A DNA stretch of 64,000 bases from Megalopta genalis (lineage: Eukaryota; Arthropoda; Insecta; Hymenoptera; Halictidae), in NCBI RefSeq assembly GCF_051020955.1, contig NC_135013.1, positions 44,707,087 through 44,771,086 of the forward strand, written 5' to 3'. A model generated the notes under the pieces. That model ran no database searches, was not told where the DNA came from, and saw nothing but the letters and a program-made list of their open reading frames with translations. A program made the position numbers and the translations under genes. Each line of letters starts with the position of its first letter. The first letter of the stretch is position 1. Positions 34,405 to 44,909 of this stretch are shown here, one piece after another.

Positions 34405-35200
34405 ATTACTGTGCCCGCCGGTTACTGTGCTCTTACAATAATTTTACTTATATTTAAAAACAACATTATTAAATTACAGATAGTCAATTCGTGAAGTAAA
34501 ATTTGATCTGTAATTTTCATAGTCCAATCAAAAGTTTAACTTTTTAAGATGTATAAAATGCGGGAAACAATTTTTTATATTTCTGGTAATGGTTTGATGT
34601 GTTTTTGTCTTGATCTTGTTAAAACTTAAGAAACCATGTTGCAAATAAAGATGTTCAAAATCAAAAACAAACTATTACGTTCGTAACACTCATTTAAATG
34701 AAAGAAAACCAGTAATATAATCGACTTCTTAGATATATATGTTTTTATTTAAAGTAATTCAGAACATTAAACAAAACTATTCTGTTCATACAGTCCTGTT
34801 TTTATAACTATGCACTGTAACTGCATTAAGTTTTCGTATCTCTTTTGATGCGTGCTTCGATTACTGAACCCCCTCACAGTAAACCACGTGTTACGTCAAA
34901 CCTTACTTTCTTAGTCCGTGAAATCTGTGTACGCTACACGTGATTTTATTTCCTCTTTTGAATAATATGGCAAGTATTGAAACACATATAATAAATTATG
35001 CTAAATTATTTAATACGGAATATTTCATGTCTTTATATTTTTGTTCTAGAATTATTTAACTAGAACTGAACACAGTAATTGAAGTGCAGTAATTAGATCA
35101 GTGTACAGACATTGGCACACAATAAATAGAAAAGGCACAGTAACTGACACACAGTAGTTAACTCTTCATCTTCTTAAGGGCACAGTAACTCGCACAAAAA
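34405..35200. other. Gene-less segment with clustered GCACAGTAAY motifs
   Basis: Variants of gcacagtaayt or its inverse occur near 34412, 34425, 34810, 35066, 35085, 35150, 35160 and 35179 in otherwise AT-rich DNA. The segment has no coding support. It may be a degraded element with subterminal binding sites. Confidence 0.35.
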
Positions 35201-35305
35201 CTGTTTCGTATATTTTGTCAAATGTTTTGAGTTCCTTCGAATACCAATAAGAAACGACTATATTACATTGTTTATCTGTCAGCTTGAGGAAATTCATTCT
35301 TAAAC

Positions 35306-35726
35306 TAGAGATGGATGATCCTGAATCGCCTTTTTTAATCGATTGTTGAATATTCGTTTTTGAACGAATCGATGTTTTTAATTACAAATCGATCTTTGAT
35401 TAATAGTAGCCATAATGCTATTAACTATTGCCATTGACAACACTTCGTCTTCTTAAATTCATTGCCTTTAAATGACTGGTTAATAAATGAAATTAGATTG
35501 ATATATTTATTTATTCATTTAGGATTTGAAAAAATGAAGAATTAACAATAACTGAAGTGGAGAGTAATCTTGTAAATCGATTTTAAAATGCCGTGAGAAT
35601 TACAGCATTGCATTTTAGGTCAGATTTGTTTTAAATGGATTTTCAGAGGATCAATTTTTCACGGATTGATTTTCTGGTGAATCGATCTTTGACGTTGCGA
35701 TTCAGAATCGATCTTTTCGATCCCTA
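35306..35726. mobile_element. Candidate hAT-type nonautonomous element, 421 bp
   Basis: It begins tagagatggatgatcctga and the inverted right end begins tagggatcgaaaagatcga. The interior holds many repeats of the aatcgat type near both ends (for example gaacgaatcgatg and gattcagaatcgatc). The flanking octamers match poorly, so the assignment is from end structure. Confidence 0.5.
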
Positions 35727-36464
35727 AACTGGACTATTGGAATACTGTTATCAAAATAACTTACTTCACAAAATACCTTTCAATTATTTGAGTTGTTTTG
35801 TATTGTAATCAAATTAAATATAGTGTCCTTGGATCAATTATTTATTCGTGAAAAAGGATATAAAATTATGAATTTCAATAAAAAAAATGTGTAACTTTTG
35901 TATTGTTTTAAATGATACTGTCGATGGTAACAAGTACAAAAAAAACTTTCAAACACGTTTTGCAAATGTTATTGAGAAAAAATCCAATTATACATTGTTA
36001 CGTCTTAAGTGGTATATCTTGTAACACGGAGTACATAAACCTACGTCGCAATCTGGGCAATAGTATTTCGTTTTCTTTCTAATTCTTTTGCCACCAATTC
36101 GACGTGAATAGCATACTGCACATAATCTAGTCGTTTTTTTTTAGCAGTTGCTGGAATATATTCAATAGAATGTCCTTTTGTCGAACGATGCGGTGATGAT
36201 GAAGCAGATGTTTGGCCTGTCCTACTCGTTTCTGGTAATGTTTGCTGGTATTTTGCTATAATTAGATTATTTGCTACTTGAAGACGAAACTGCAAGTGTG
36301 TTCTTGTGCCGCCTTCCTTTTTATATATCAAGTTGGCCAATAAGTTCGTGCGGTGCTTTGACGCGTAAATAAGGAGAGATTTTTTGTATACAAAGAAACA
36401 TCTTTATTCAATTACATGTCCTCCAGTTTCTCTTCTTTTGGACAAATTCATAATCCCCCTTTTA

Positions 36465-37860
36465 TCAAATTCCCCACCTTTCCTCGCAAAAAATGAGTTT
36501 TTTTCCATTTAGCGAATACTGTAAAGAACGAAACAAATGAAAATCTGTTGAGGCAACGTCTGGAGAATATGATGGATGTGATAGGACATCCCAGCTCAGC
36601 TGGTGTATCTTTTCCCTTGTCTTAAAGTGAAGTGTGGGGTCTGGGGGGTTGTCGTGATGGAAGGCGACTCCTTTACGATTCAGCAGTTTTAGACGCTTTT
36701 TGTCGACGGATCTTTGTAATTTGTCTAACTGCTCGCAGTATACTTCTGAATTAACAGTTCTATTGCTTGGAAGCAATTTGTAAAACACTACGTCTTTGTA
36801 ATCCTATCAAATTGATAGCATAACTTTTTTCAGTTGGAGGTCTGGTTTTGCTATCGTTTGTGGTGTGGTTCGCTGTGATTCCACGATCGTTTACGCTTAG
36901 TGTTATCGCAGATGACCCACTTTTCATCTCCCATAATCATTCGCTTCAGAAACGAATCGCTTTCTTCACGTTTCGCAAGCATATCACAGATTGAAATGTG
37001 GGTAACGCGATTCGCCTCAGTTAACGGGTGCGAAACCCAAACGTCGAGCCAGCTGATGAAACCAGCGATTTTCTAAACTTTCAGTCGATCATTATACACA
37101 TCCTGTGGTCGACCAGCGCATGGTGCATCTTTAACCCTTAAATGCATATTGTTGCTAATTGTCTACATTCCAGTTCCACTTAATTTTATTCAAAAACCTG
37201 AGTATGCGCGTTTCCGAACACACGTTGATAACAATAGACAATAGACCATGCGTGAAATAAAAGACTTGACATTACTTTTGGCGAGTAAGTTATATGTTTT
37301 TTGACATTTGAATGTGATGGGTGATAACCTTCAATGTGTTACTTGGAGAGATATTTTCTTTTTTCGAGTTTCACGGACTGAGTGCATCAAATGGAAGGTT
37401 GCTTTGTGTCACAACAAAAATCGCAATTGCTTTGCTGCATTTCATTTATAAATAATGTGAAAATTCCTATACTAATAGATAATATAAATACATAACCATT
37501 TATTTACGCGTCTACAATAATTTTAGTAATAAACGCATATTGTTGCCAAAAGTCTACATACAACTTTTTTTCAAAATAAATACTCAATATAATTACCTAG
37601 ATTTTTTTATTTATTTTTTACGTAACCTATGACTACATTCCTATAAAAAACGATTTTTTAAAATTCAGGGGTTTTAAAATTTAATGGTTAAGAAAAGAAT
37701 CTCCATCACGAAACTTTGCAAACCATTTCTGGTATACACGTCCTTTAACCGCATCCGACCCGTACACATCACACAACTTTTTGCTTCTTCCCTCATCTTA
37801 TAATAAAAAAGCCATAGTATATCGCAAATGCTCTTTGAAGTTGTCCATCTTCGATACAAT
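36465..37860 (-). pseudogene. Broken mariner transposase (mauritiana/mellifera-like)
   Basis: Minus-strand pieces run from about 37850 (a helix-turn-helix region with CDVYGSDAVKGRVYQKWF, then AKFRDGD in shifted frames) to 36465. The long C-terminal frame reads FYKLLPSNRTVNSEVYCEQL, then RKGVAFHHDN with the second catalytic aspartate. SYSPDVASTDFHLFRSLQ follows, carrying the third. The middle of the gene is split by the TTAA MITE at 37135-37687 and has several frame changes. It is not functional. Confidence 0.8.
37135..37687. mobile_element. TTAA-flanked MITE (piggyBac type), 553 bp
   Basis: TTAA occurs at 37131-37134 and 37688-37691, exactly where the mariner reading is interrupted. The ends begin cccttaaatgcat on the left and, inverted, ccattaaatttta on the right. 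A subterminal phrase gcatattgttgctaattgtc recurs inside as gcatattgttgccaaaagtc at 37535. No coding sequence is present. Confidence 0.85.
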
Positions 37861-38370
37861 ATTTAAATGTAAAAATCAATTAGTTGTTGCATATTAAAGG
37901 TTCGGAATGAAGTTAATTGCAAACTAGACTGCAAAAAGATAGACATTGTCAAAAACTGCACGAACTTATTGGCCAACCTAACAATATGTAACCATTCCAT
38001 ACTGCTTGGTCCAAAAGATGTACGAAAATTTTGTAATAATATTTTTTCTCTCTGCTATGTGATTTTATTATTTCTTTTATCCACTGGAATAAAGAGATTC
38101 ATTACGAAAGGGTTAATGAGATTGAAAAATCAAGACGCTGAAAATCGAAAAGTCATAAAAGTTGCAAAATCAAAAAGCACACGTAGCATATCAGATTTAT
38201 AAACAATGTGTGTACATAGACAAGAGAAATAAGTTGACAATATATGAATTAGGTAAATTTATTCTGCTTCCATTCATTTTCAATGAAACATAATAGATTG
38301 CTGAAATGTAACAAAGAAATGGACACGTCAGATCTCTTAATAATCAATGTCCAAGAATAATATTGATGTA

Positions 38371-38937
38371 TTGGGTTGGCAACTAAGTAATTGCCGATTT
38401 GTTCAATGAAATAAAAAATTTTTTTTACTTGGAATGAAGTTGAATCTGTAATGTATTTTCCATTTTGTTCGATGACCTTTTGCCATCTCTCTGACAACTT
38501 GAAAATTCCATGCTCGTAGAAAGTCTGATCCTTTTCGGCCAAAAACTGAGTTAAGTGAGATTTTACAGCGTCATCATCATTAAAAGTTTTACCACGATGG
38601 GAGTTGTCCAGGGATCGAAATAAGTGGTAATCCGATGGCGCGAGATCAGGGCTATATGGTGGGTGTAACATCGATTCCCAACCAATATCCATGAATTTTT
38701 GCCGAGTGGACAAAGACGTGGTGGAAAATGACACCTTTACGATTGACCAATTCTGGTCACTTTTCCTTGACCGCTGCATTCAATTTGTCCAGTTGCTAAC
38801 ATTCACGGATAATAAAAAATAACATAATAATAATAATAATAATAATAATTTTATAATATAACATTTACGGATATCATAAAAATGGGAGTGAGAGACATCT
38901 ATAACTGAAATCGGTAATTACTTTGTTGCCAACTCAA
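38371..38937 (-). mobile_element. Mos1-like mariner, internally deleted, 567 bp
   Basis: The ends ttgggttggcaactaagtaa and the inverse of attactttgttgccaactcaa are flanked by TA (38369-38370, 38938-38939). About half of the element is missing between the transposase C-terminus and the far end. A TAA microsatellite (38825-38850) lies inside. Confidence 0.9.
38440..38775 (-). pseudogene. Mariner transposase C-terminal remnant
   Basis: The minus strand reads STRQKFMDIGWESMLHPPYS, then PDLAPSDYHLFRSLDNS with the third catalytic aspartate, and FYEHGIFKLSERWQKVIE, ending near 38440. Upstream the frame is shifted: PELVNRKGVIFHH is followed directly by the SLSTRQK region. The short block that should carry the second aspartate is therefore deleted. 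N-terminal domains are absent. Confidence 0.85.
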
Positions 38938-38939
38938 TA

Positions 38940-41735
38940 GTTTACATTGCTGTAGGGTCAGCAAGGAGGTAATTCACCTTTATTTTTTCTGTAAATAGAA
39001 TGGCAAAAAGGTTTTGAGAATATTAAACGAGTAACACGTTCGAAATGAAACCGCAGGTAAAAAGTGGTACTCATTGTGAGAGGTACTTATTCGGAGTGTG
39101 TTTTGATGTGTATATGTATGTACTTATGCATGTGGAAGTGCGGACAAACGTTGGGTTAAATATGAAAAAAGTACTGGTAAATATGATTTGATTGTAGAAT
39201 TGATTTCTTTCATTTCCTTAGAGAATTACAATTTATACAACACTTGCATAGTTAAACCAGCAGATGTCATTAATTAAAATTTAATCATTCGACGTATTTC
39301 AAATTTTGTAAATATTCATTAAATGTTAGTTCATTAAAGTATCGGCATAAATCACAAATGTACAGTGGATTGATTTATTTAAAAAGATTGCCATTGATAT
39401 TTCGAAATAATTAATTTGTTTGTCATTTGATGCCCATGAGTTATAAAATGATTCTTGTAAACAAATTACATCGTGATTGTAATATAAATAGAATTAAAAT
39501 AATATATTTGTGATGATAAAGAATAATGTCAAATCAGTATCGTGGTTTATACGTACGTATGTTAATATTCTCACAATAATATCAATTTTATTGATAGTGG
39601 ATTTAACGCGAACACATTTCGATTTAGTCAAATTAACATTCTTTTATATACGCTATATTTTCACATTTTTCTTAAAAATATATAAGTAGAAGGAATGGAA
39701 GTATGATTCTAGCAAAACTTCAACGAATAAAAAATTAAAAAATGCAAGAATTTCTATAGCTCTTCATTAAGTATTATTCATTTAGGTGTGTGTCTGACGG
39801 AGTTTGCGAATAAGATATATAGAATCTAGTTTGTCTAAATCTCTGAAATTCGTATAGCACCTAGTTTGATTAGATTGTAATTAACAAGTTCGTTAGTGTC
39901 TCGGTGACTTCTTGAAACCGAACGTGGTTCGACGTTGGATAATAGAAGGTCGACCAAATTCGCACACGTTTGCGTGACGTGCCCGACCAATGCGATCACG
40001 TGTGAATGCACTACTAAATGATCTGATGTAGTTAAAGCTTTGCTACGAAGGATTAAAGCACGTCACGTCCGACAATGCTTGCAGCACGCACGTCGTAATC
40101 GGATTCCAATAATTAATCGAATACCTAGTACGGGATCGAAAAATCTAGGCAATTGTTGTTTGCATAGGAAAGGATAGGTTGAAACACATATAATATTAAT
40201 AGAAAAGAATTTACACTGTGCCCTACCAATTTTGTTATTAGTAATACAGTACTAGAGTATTTGATACATTGTACATAATTTAACGAGGACTATATATCCA
40301 TTAATTACTGAATTCTTTTATAAATAAATAATATTCGTCACAACTTTCATTCTTTTGAAACATATTTATCGAAACTAAAGTTACAATCTATACATTTCTT
40401 AGTTGCATTTAATAATCGAATTGCAATTTTATTCTCAGAACTAGAGAAAACTTAAATATATTTTATTATCCATGTTTCGAAATTAAATAATTTGAAATAT
40501 AAAGTATTTCAGACAGTATTGATGAGTCATACACACGTGTTGCACTAAATATTAAATCTTTTATAAAACGAATTCACCATTTTACCAATATTAACTTTCT
40601 AACGGGTAAAAATTTGCCGTCTTTTATTTAATTTTTACATATTTATATGAATGTATTCTTATTTATAAAACAATACAAATTTCATTGCAAATAATCAATT
40701 TTCATTGATCTTCAATTACTTATATACTATATACGTATATTTATTTATACAATAATGCAAATTTCGTTACAAAGATCTTATCATCAATAATATTTAAGAA
40801 TTGTTTATAAAATGTTATTAAATTTTTAAATTTCATATGAATTTTATGACAAATAATTACAAACAAGTGAAGTTAATTTGAAAAACAGTAAATTTCATTT
40901 GCAAAATGAAATTAATTTTATTTTCAGAAACGTGGAAATGATCTACAAAACATATCTATGTAAGGTAATGGTGAATATTAATCCTTTCACACAGTATAAA
41001 TCATATGTATAATAAGTGTCATTTTTTAAATATATTCTGAACCACTAACAAATAATATATTATTGCAGTATTTATTCAGATGAAAGTACTGAAAAGAAAT
41101 TCCAGTTTACTCTGTATTATTTTGAAGTATAAATGTTCTTATTTGGAATGAAGGTTGCGATAGCCAAAATATAGCAAGCTTTCTTGGCACGACGTGACTA
41201 GGATCCTAATGTCTTAAAATAACACGAATACGATTGCTTTGGACAGTCGTGAAATAACAATCGCAAAGACATACTCGACAAGCTTGTGCAGCTCTAAATC
41301 CTGAACATCCAGTAGGAAAGCAAGCCGCTGAAGGAGGACGGAAAATAGGGAAAGGAGGAAGCACCGGAACGTTTTTAAAAAATTCTGCGGAAGTCGAGCA
41401 TGTTGGTAAGTCTGCAGTGGAATCGCGAGCTTAAAACAATACTTTCATGTTACGAGATGCGCATGTTTGGAAGTTTATACTAATTTTGAGATATAAATTT
41501 TGTTTTAAAATTGTGTTGACAGTATTGTAACGTACGTTTCAAAATGGTAAAGAAATGAATAATATAACACTGTGATATGTTTTATAAACTGTATAAGCAT
41601 AACTAAAAAAATAATTTCATTTTAAAATAAGAAGTTATGTTGACAAATGCAAATCATTTTCCCTATAAAATGCAACAATACACTTGATTTTCTTCAATTA
41701 TTTGCAAATAATAATTTGTGTACGCAGCTACTGTA
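38940..41735. other. AT-rich gene-less stretch, 2.8 kb
   Basis: No open frame above chance length and no terminal-repeat pair. Slightly GC-richer patches occur at 39900-40120 and 41150-41420, without recognisable content. Confidence 0.4.
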
Positions 41736-41739
41736 GTAA

Positions 41740-42021
41740 AACGTATAAAAACATTTTCCTGTTTTAAATATCCATTTACACCTTAGTTATACGGTGATGT
41801 GAATAATTATCAACTCGAAGTAACTTTTACACTTTTTTGTGATATTTAAACAAAATCTTAACAAAATTTGTATATTTCTATACTACAATTAATAGAAAAT
41901 GGAAATATACAAATATAGCTTTTTTGGTTTTTGTTTAAATATCAGTAAAAATGTAGAAGTTATTTTGAGTTTATAATTATTCATAGCAGTATAGAGCGTC
42001 TCCTTTATTTGAAACATTCTG
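41740..42021. mobile_element. Foldback element with 80-bp hairpin arms
   Basis: Arms at 41800-41879 and 41902-41983 are imperfect inverted copies: tgaataattatcaactcgaa pairs with the inverse of tgagtttataattattca, and gatatttaaacaaaa with ttttgtttaaatatc. The right end continues ggagacgctc-type sequence to gaaacattctg followed by TA at 42022. The matching left terminus has decayed. Confidence 0.65.
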
Positions 42022-42203
42022 TATATTTAAAAAGAATTTAAGAACGCATTGTATTTGAATATTGCTATATTAGAAATAATAGATAATAGAAATAATTAAG
42101 ATTAATTAAGATTATTTCATAGATATCAATAACAATGTAAAAATTACTTTTAGTCACACAATGCAGTACATATAATGTACATATAAGTAGTAGTAGTACA
42201 TAT

Positions 42204-42249
42204 ACGTAGTGCATTATATGTACTTATATGTACATATAATGCACTACGT
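42204..42249. repeat. Perfect 20-bp inverted repeat, 6-nt loop
   Basis: acgtagtgcattatatgtac (42204-42223) and its exact inverse (42230-42249) surround ttatat. A looser relative, gtacatataatgtacatata, lies just upstream at 42168-42186. The purpose is unknown. Confidence 0.9.
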
Positions 42250-43470
42250 TTGAACCGAACAATATTGAGATGAAGTTACTGAACTATGAGCTTTCTCATT
42301 TCGACAATATTTACATTCTTTACTTGTTTATGATTGCTAATGTACCAACAAGTACTTTATAAAGTAATAATTGAATTAAATATCTCTATTTAATGTGTAA
42401 CATAATTGGCATGTATATTCGATATATCATACAATTCAATTTAGCATTTAAATCGTGAGAATATAATAAATCATACGAGAACCTCGTGGAGAGTTTATTT
42501 CAAATATGTTGCACCTTTTACATCTAAAATAAGCAAACATTGATTATTACAATTAGACTACGGATTTCATGGATTTATAGCAAACTTGAGTAGTTGGAAT
42601 TTAAAATAGATTAAAATAATTTAAAAATGTAAATTATCTTTCGTAGAACATTTAATTTCATTAAAATTATTGTAGAAATAAAGTACTCTCTTCTACTTAG
42701 TTCCTATTTCCTGCAATTGATGCGGACAATTTTTAACTATTCATCGTAACGGAATTTCATTAATTACCTATTCTTCCAACAACAGTAATTGTCCACCACT
42801 TAGAAATAAAAAAGACCTTCGCGTCGGACACTTTGACATACACATATATTCGTAAAATTTAAAAAAACCCTGCAACAATTTCTGAAACTTGCAATGTTCT
42901 ATTATCCATCGAACATATATGTATTACTTATATGTTCAAGTTTCCAAACGCAACGATCAATTTTCAAATTATCTAGTACTTTGAATATAAAGGAAATATT
43001 TTTCACGTCTTACCTTTTCAAAAATTATAAATTAATATAATTAAATATAACTGCACTACCACACACGCCATAGAACTTATGTTTAGAACTGAATATAATA
43101 AAATATATACATATATTTATATACTATTATATATATTATTATTATATTTTTATATTATATATTATATATATAACAATAATATAATATATAATAATATTAA
43201 TAATAATAATATGAATATAAAGCTTATATCTTTCCGCTAATGACCTAGCTGTTTATGCGACCTTGATTAATAAATAATTAAAAAAAATAAGCTTTAAAGT
43301 GCTAATCTTATTATAAATACGGTTACGCTTGTCATAATTAAAAAATAAATGTACACTTCTGTGCATATCTTGATAAAATGTAGAGTATGGAAAAACAAGT
43401 AACACCTACGTCACGTTATAAAAACTGGAAGTGAAGAAAGAAATATTTGATGATGTTTGATAACGCACCA
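42250..43470. other. AT-rich gene-less stretch with AT microsatellite
   Basis: The segment 43095-43215 is almost pure A/T, with ata/tat and aat runs. Elsewhere there is a lone hAT-MITE-like left end (tagactacggatttcatgg, 42557) without a clear partner. Confidence 0.45.
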
Positions 43471-43479
43471 CGTTTGCGA

Positions 43480-44030
43480 ATTTCACCGGACAGTCACACT
43501 AAAAATCGCACTGACGTTTTGATTTCATTCAATTCGTACTAGGAAAACCGGAGACCGCGAACACGCAACCACAAACGGAGCCACGTTACCTGCTCAAAGA
43601 AAATCAAAATGACATCTCTACAATATTACCGCTCCACTTGCCGTTTTCCCAGTTTACCTTTGACTCTAGCGGAACTCAATAGCCGCTTACTACGGGAAAG
43701 CTCTGCTTCTGATTTTCCGCTACTTAAAGTACAAGCAGCAACGACGCTTTCTGAATGAGAGGGGACATAGATTCAAATTCGTTGCAACGGCAAGCTGCAT
43801 TGAGAAGTTACAGGTGAGAAGGGGGTCGGCACGGAGCAGTCCTTTTGAGCCTCGAGTACCGCAGACGTCTAAAAGCAGTTCATGGCATTTTCCGCGTTGC
43901 CATCATTTTGTTTCAAAACGTCTGCCCCGCTGTGAAACAATACCTTGCCGCCGATTCTATACCGCCGAACTTATCACTAGTTGTCGCTGGAATCGTTTAG
44001 ACATCGTATCCGCGATTATATGTAGATAAA
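43480..44030. other. GC-richer island
   Basis: CG-richer than its surroundings and free of transposons. On the minus strand a good donor (gagcag then gtaacg, near 43585) is visible, but no partner acceptor or protein motif. Frames on the plus strand (43814-44029) show no domain. Confidence 0.3.
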
Positions 44031-44719
44031 AGTACCTATTATGGAGTATAAGATTATCATCGATTTCATCACAATTTAGATATGTCATTGTTGAATATTT
44101 ATACTACTGTTCGATAGATTGACGTTTCTAGATAACATAATTTACTTCGTAATATTTATTTAATATAAGCAAAAAATAATACGAGTTAAATAGTAAATGT
44201 CTCTACTTTCGAACGCCCATCTGAAATGCCCCAAATAGCGTCATTGAATACGAAATACGGATCCAACTGTTTCATAAATCGAGCCAGTGAAAAGATTCAA
44301 ATACACAATACAAGATGATAATACACAATGAACAGATTTTTTACAGATTATTGCTATAGAGCATTATTTGCGTGAGTGAATTTATAAAGAACAATACTCA
44401 AAAATATAGGTAGAATTTTTACATCCAGATTTATATGCTTTATCTATTTATTATTGTATTATTTCTATTACTGTTTTAAGAAGAGGTTACAGTTGAGCGG
44501 TGTTTCATAACGGGTATTTTTACCCTATGATCGAGTGATGCACTGCAGTTTTAGGACATTTCTTTCGTGGACATACGACTCTAAGATTTGAAGCACTTAG
44601 GCTAGATCTGGAAAAAAAACAGTATGATCTTCCAATGGTTCGTATTTTTCTTCATCACGTTCGAACACTCCACTCGATTTTAACCCGAAATCTTGGATAT
44701 CCTCTAATATTTAGATGTA

Positions 44720-44906
44720 CAGTAAATTCTCTCCACTTATTTCTCAGCTTATGGACAAAAATGGACAATTTCAGAAAAGGAGATACGATTATTCGAGCCT
44801 CGCGGCTCGTTTTTATAGTCGCCGATTATGAAAACAAACTGCTAGGCTCGATATCTTCTCTTCCCAAGTTGTTTATTTTTGAAGGACAATTGGAGAGAAT
44901 TTACTG
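44720..44906. mobile_element. Foldback MITE, TTTACTG-ended family, copy 3 (complete)
   Basis: The ends cagtaaattctctcc and the exact inverse ggagagaatttactg are flanked by TA (44718-44719, 44907-44908). The centre holds the family hairpin core with gagcctcgcggctcgttttt and its partner. At 187 bp this is the reference copy for the fragments at 717-899 and 1875-2047. Confidence 0.85.
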
Positions 44907-44909
44907 TAT

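Larger units (their letters stand above)
36328..37981 (-). mobile_element. Mariner inserted in the piggyBac tail and itself interrupted
   Basis: The ends read agttggccaataagttcgtg on the left and the inverse of cacgaacttattggccaacc on the right. The target TA remains on the left but is lost on the right. Removing the 553-bp TTAA insertion leaves about 1.1 kb, close to full mariner length. Confidence 0.9.
36010..38080 (-). pseudogene. piggyBac transposase tail interrupted by a mariner
   Basis: On the minus strand, 38037-37984 reads YYKIFVHLLDQAVWNGYIL. After the mariner insertion, 36320-36180 continues YKKEGG, then HLQFRLQVANNLI, the conserved C-terminal part of piggyBac transposases. A frameshift at an A-run near 36130 is followed by a complete cysteine-rich domain (LCAVCYSRRIGG, then YYCPDCDVGLCTPCYKIYH) ending near 36010. 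A VDKRNN remnant upstream near 38075 may be the GVDK motif. The catalytic core is not found. The match of both flanks across 36328-37981 shows the gene was split by that insertion. Confidence 0.8.
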
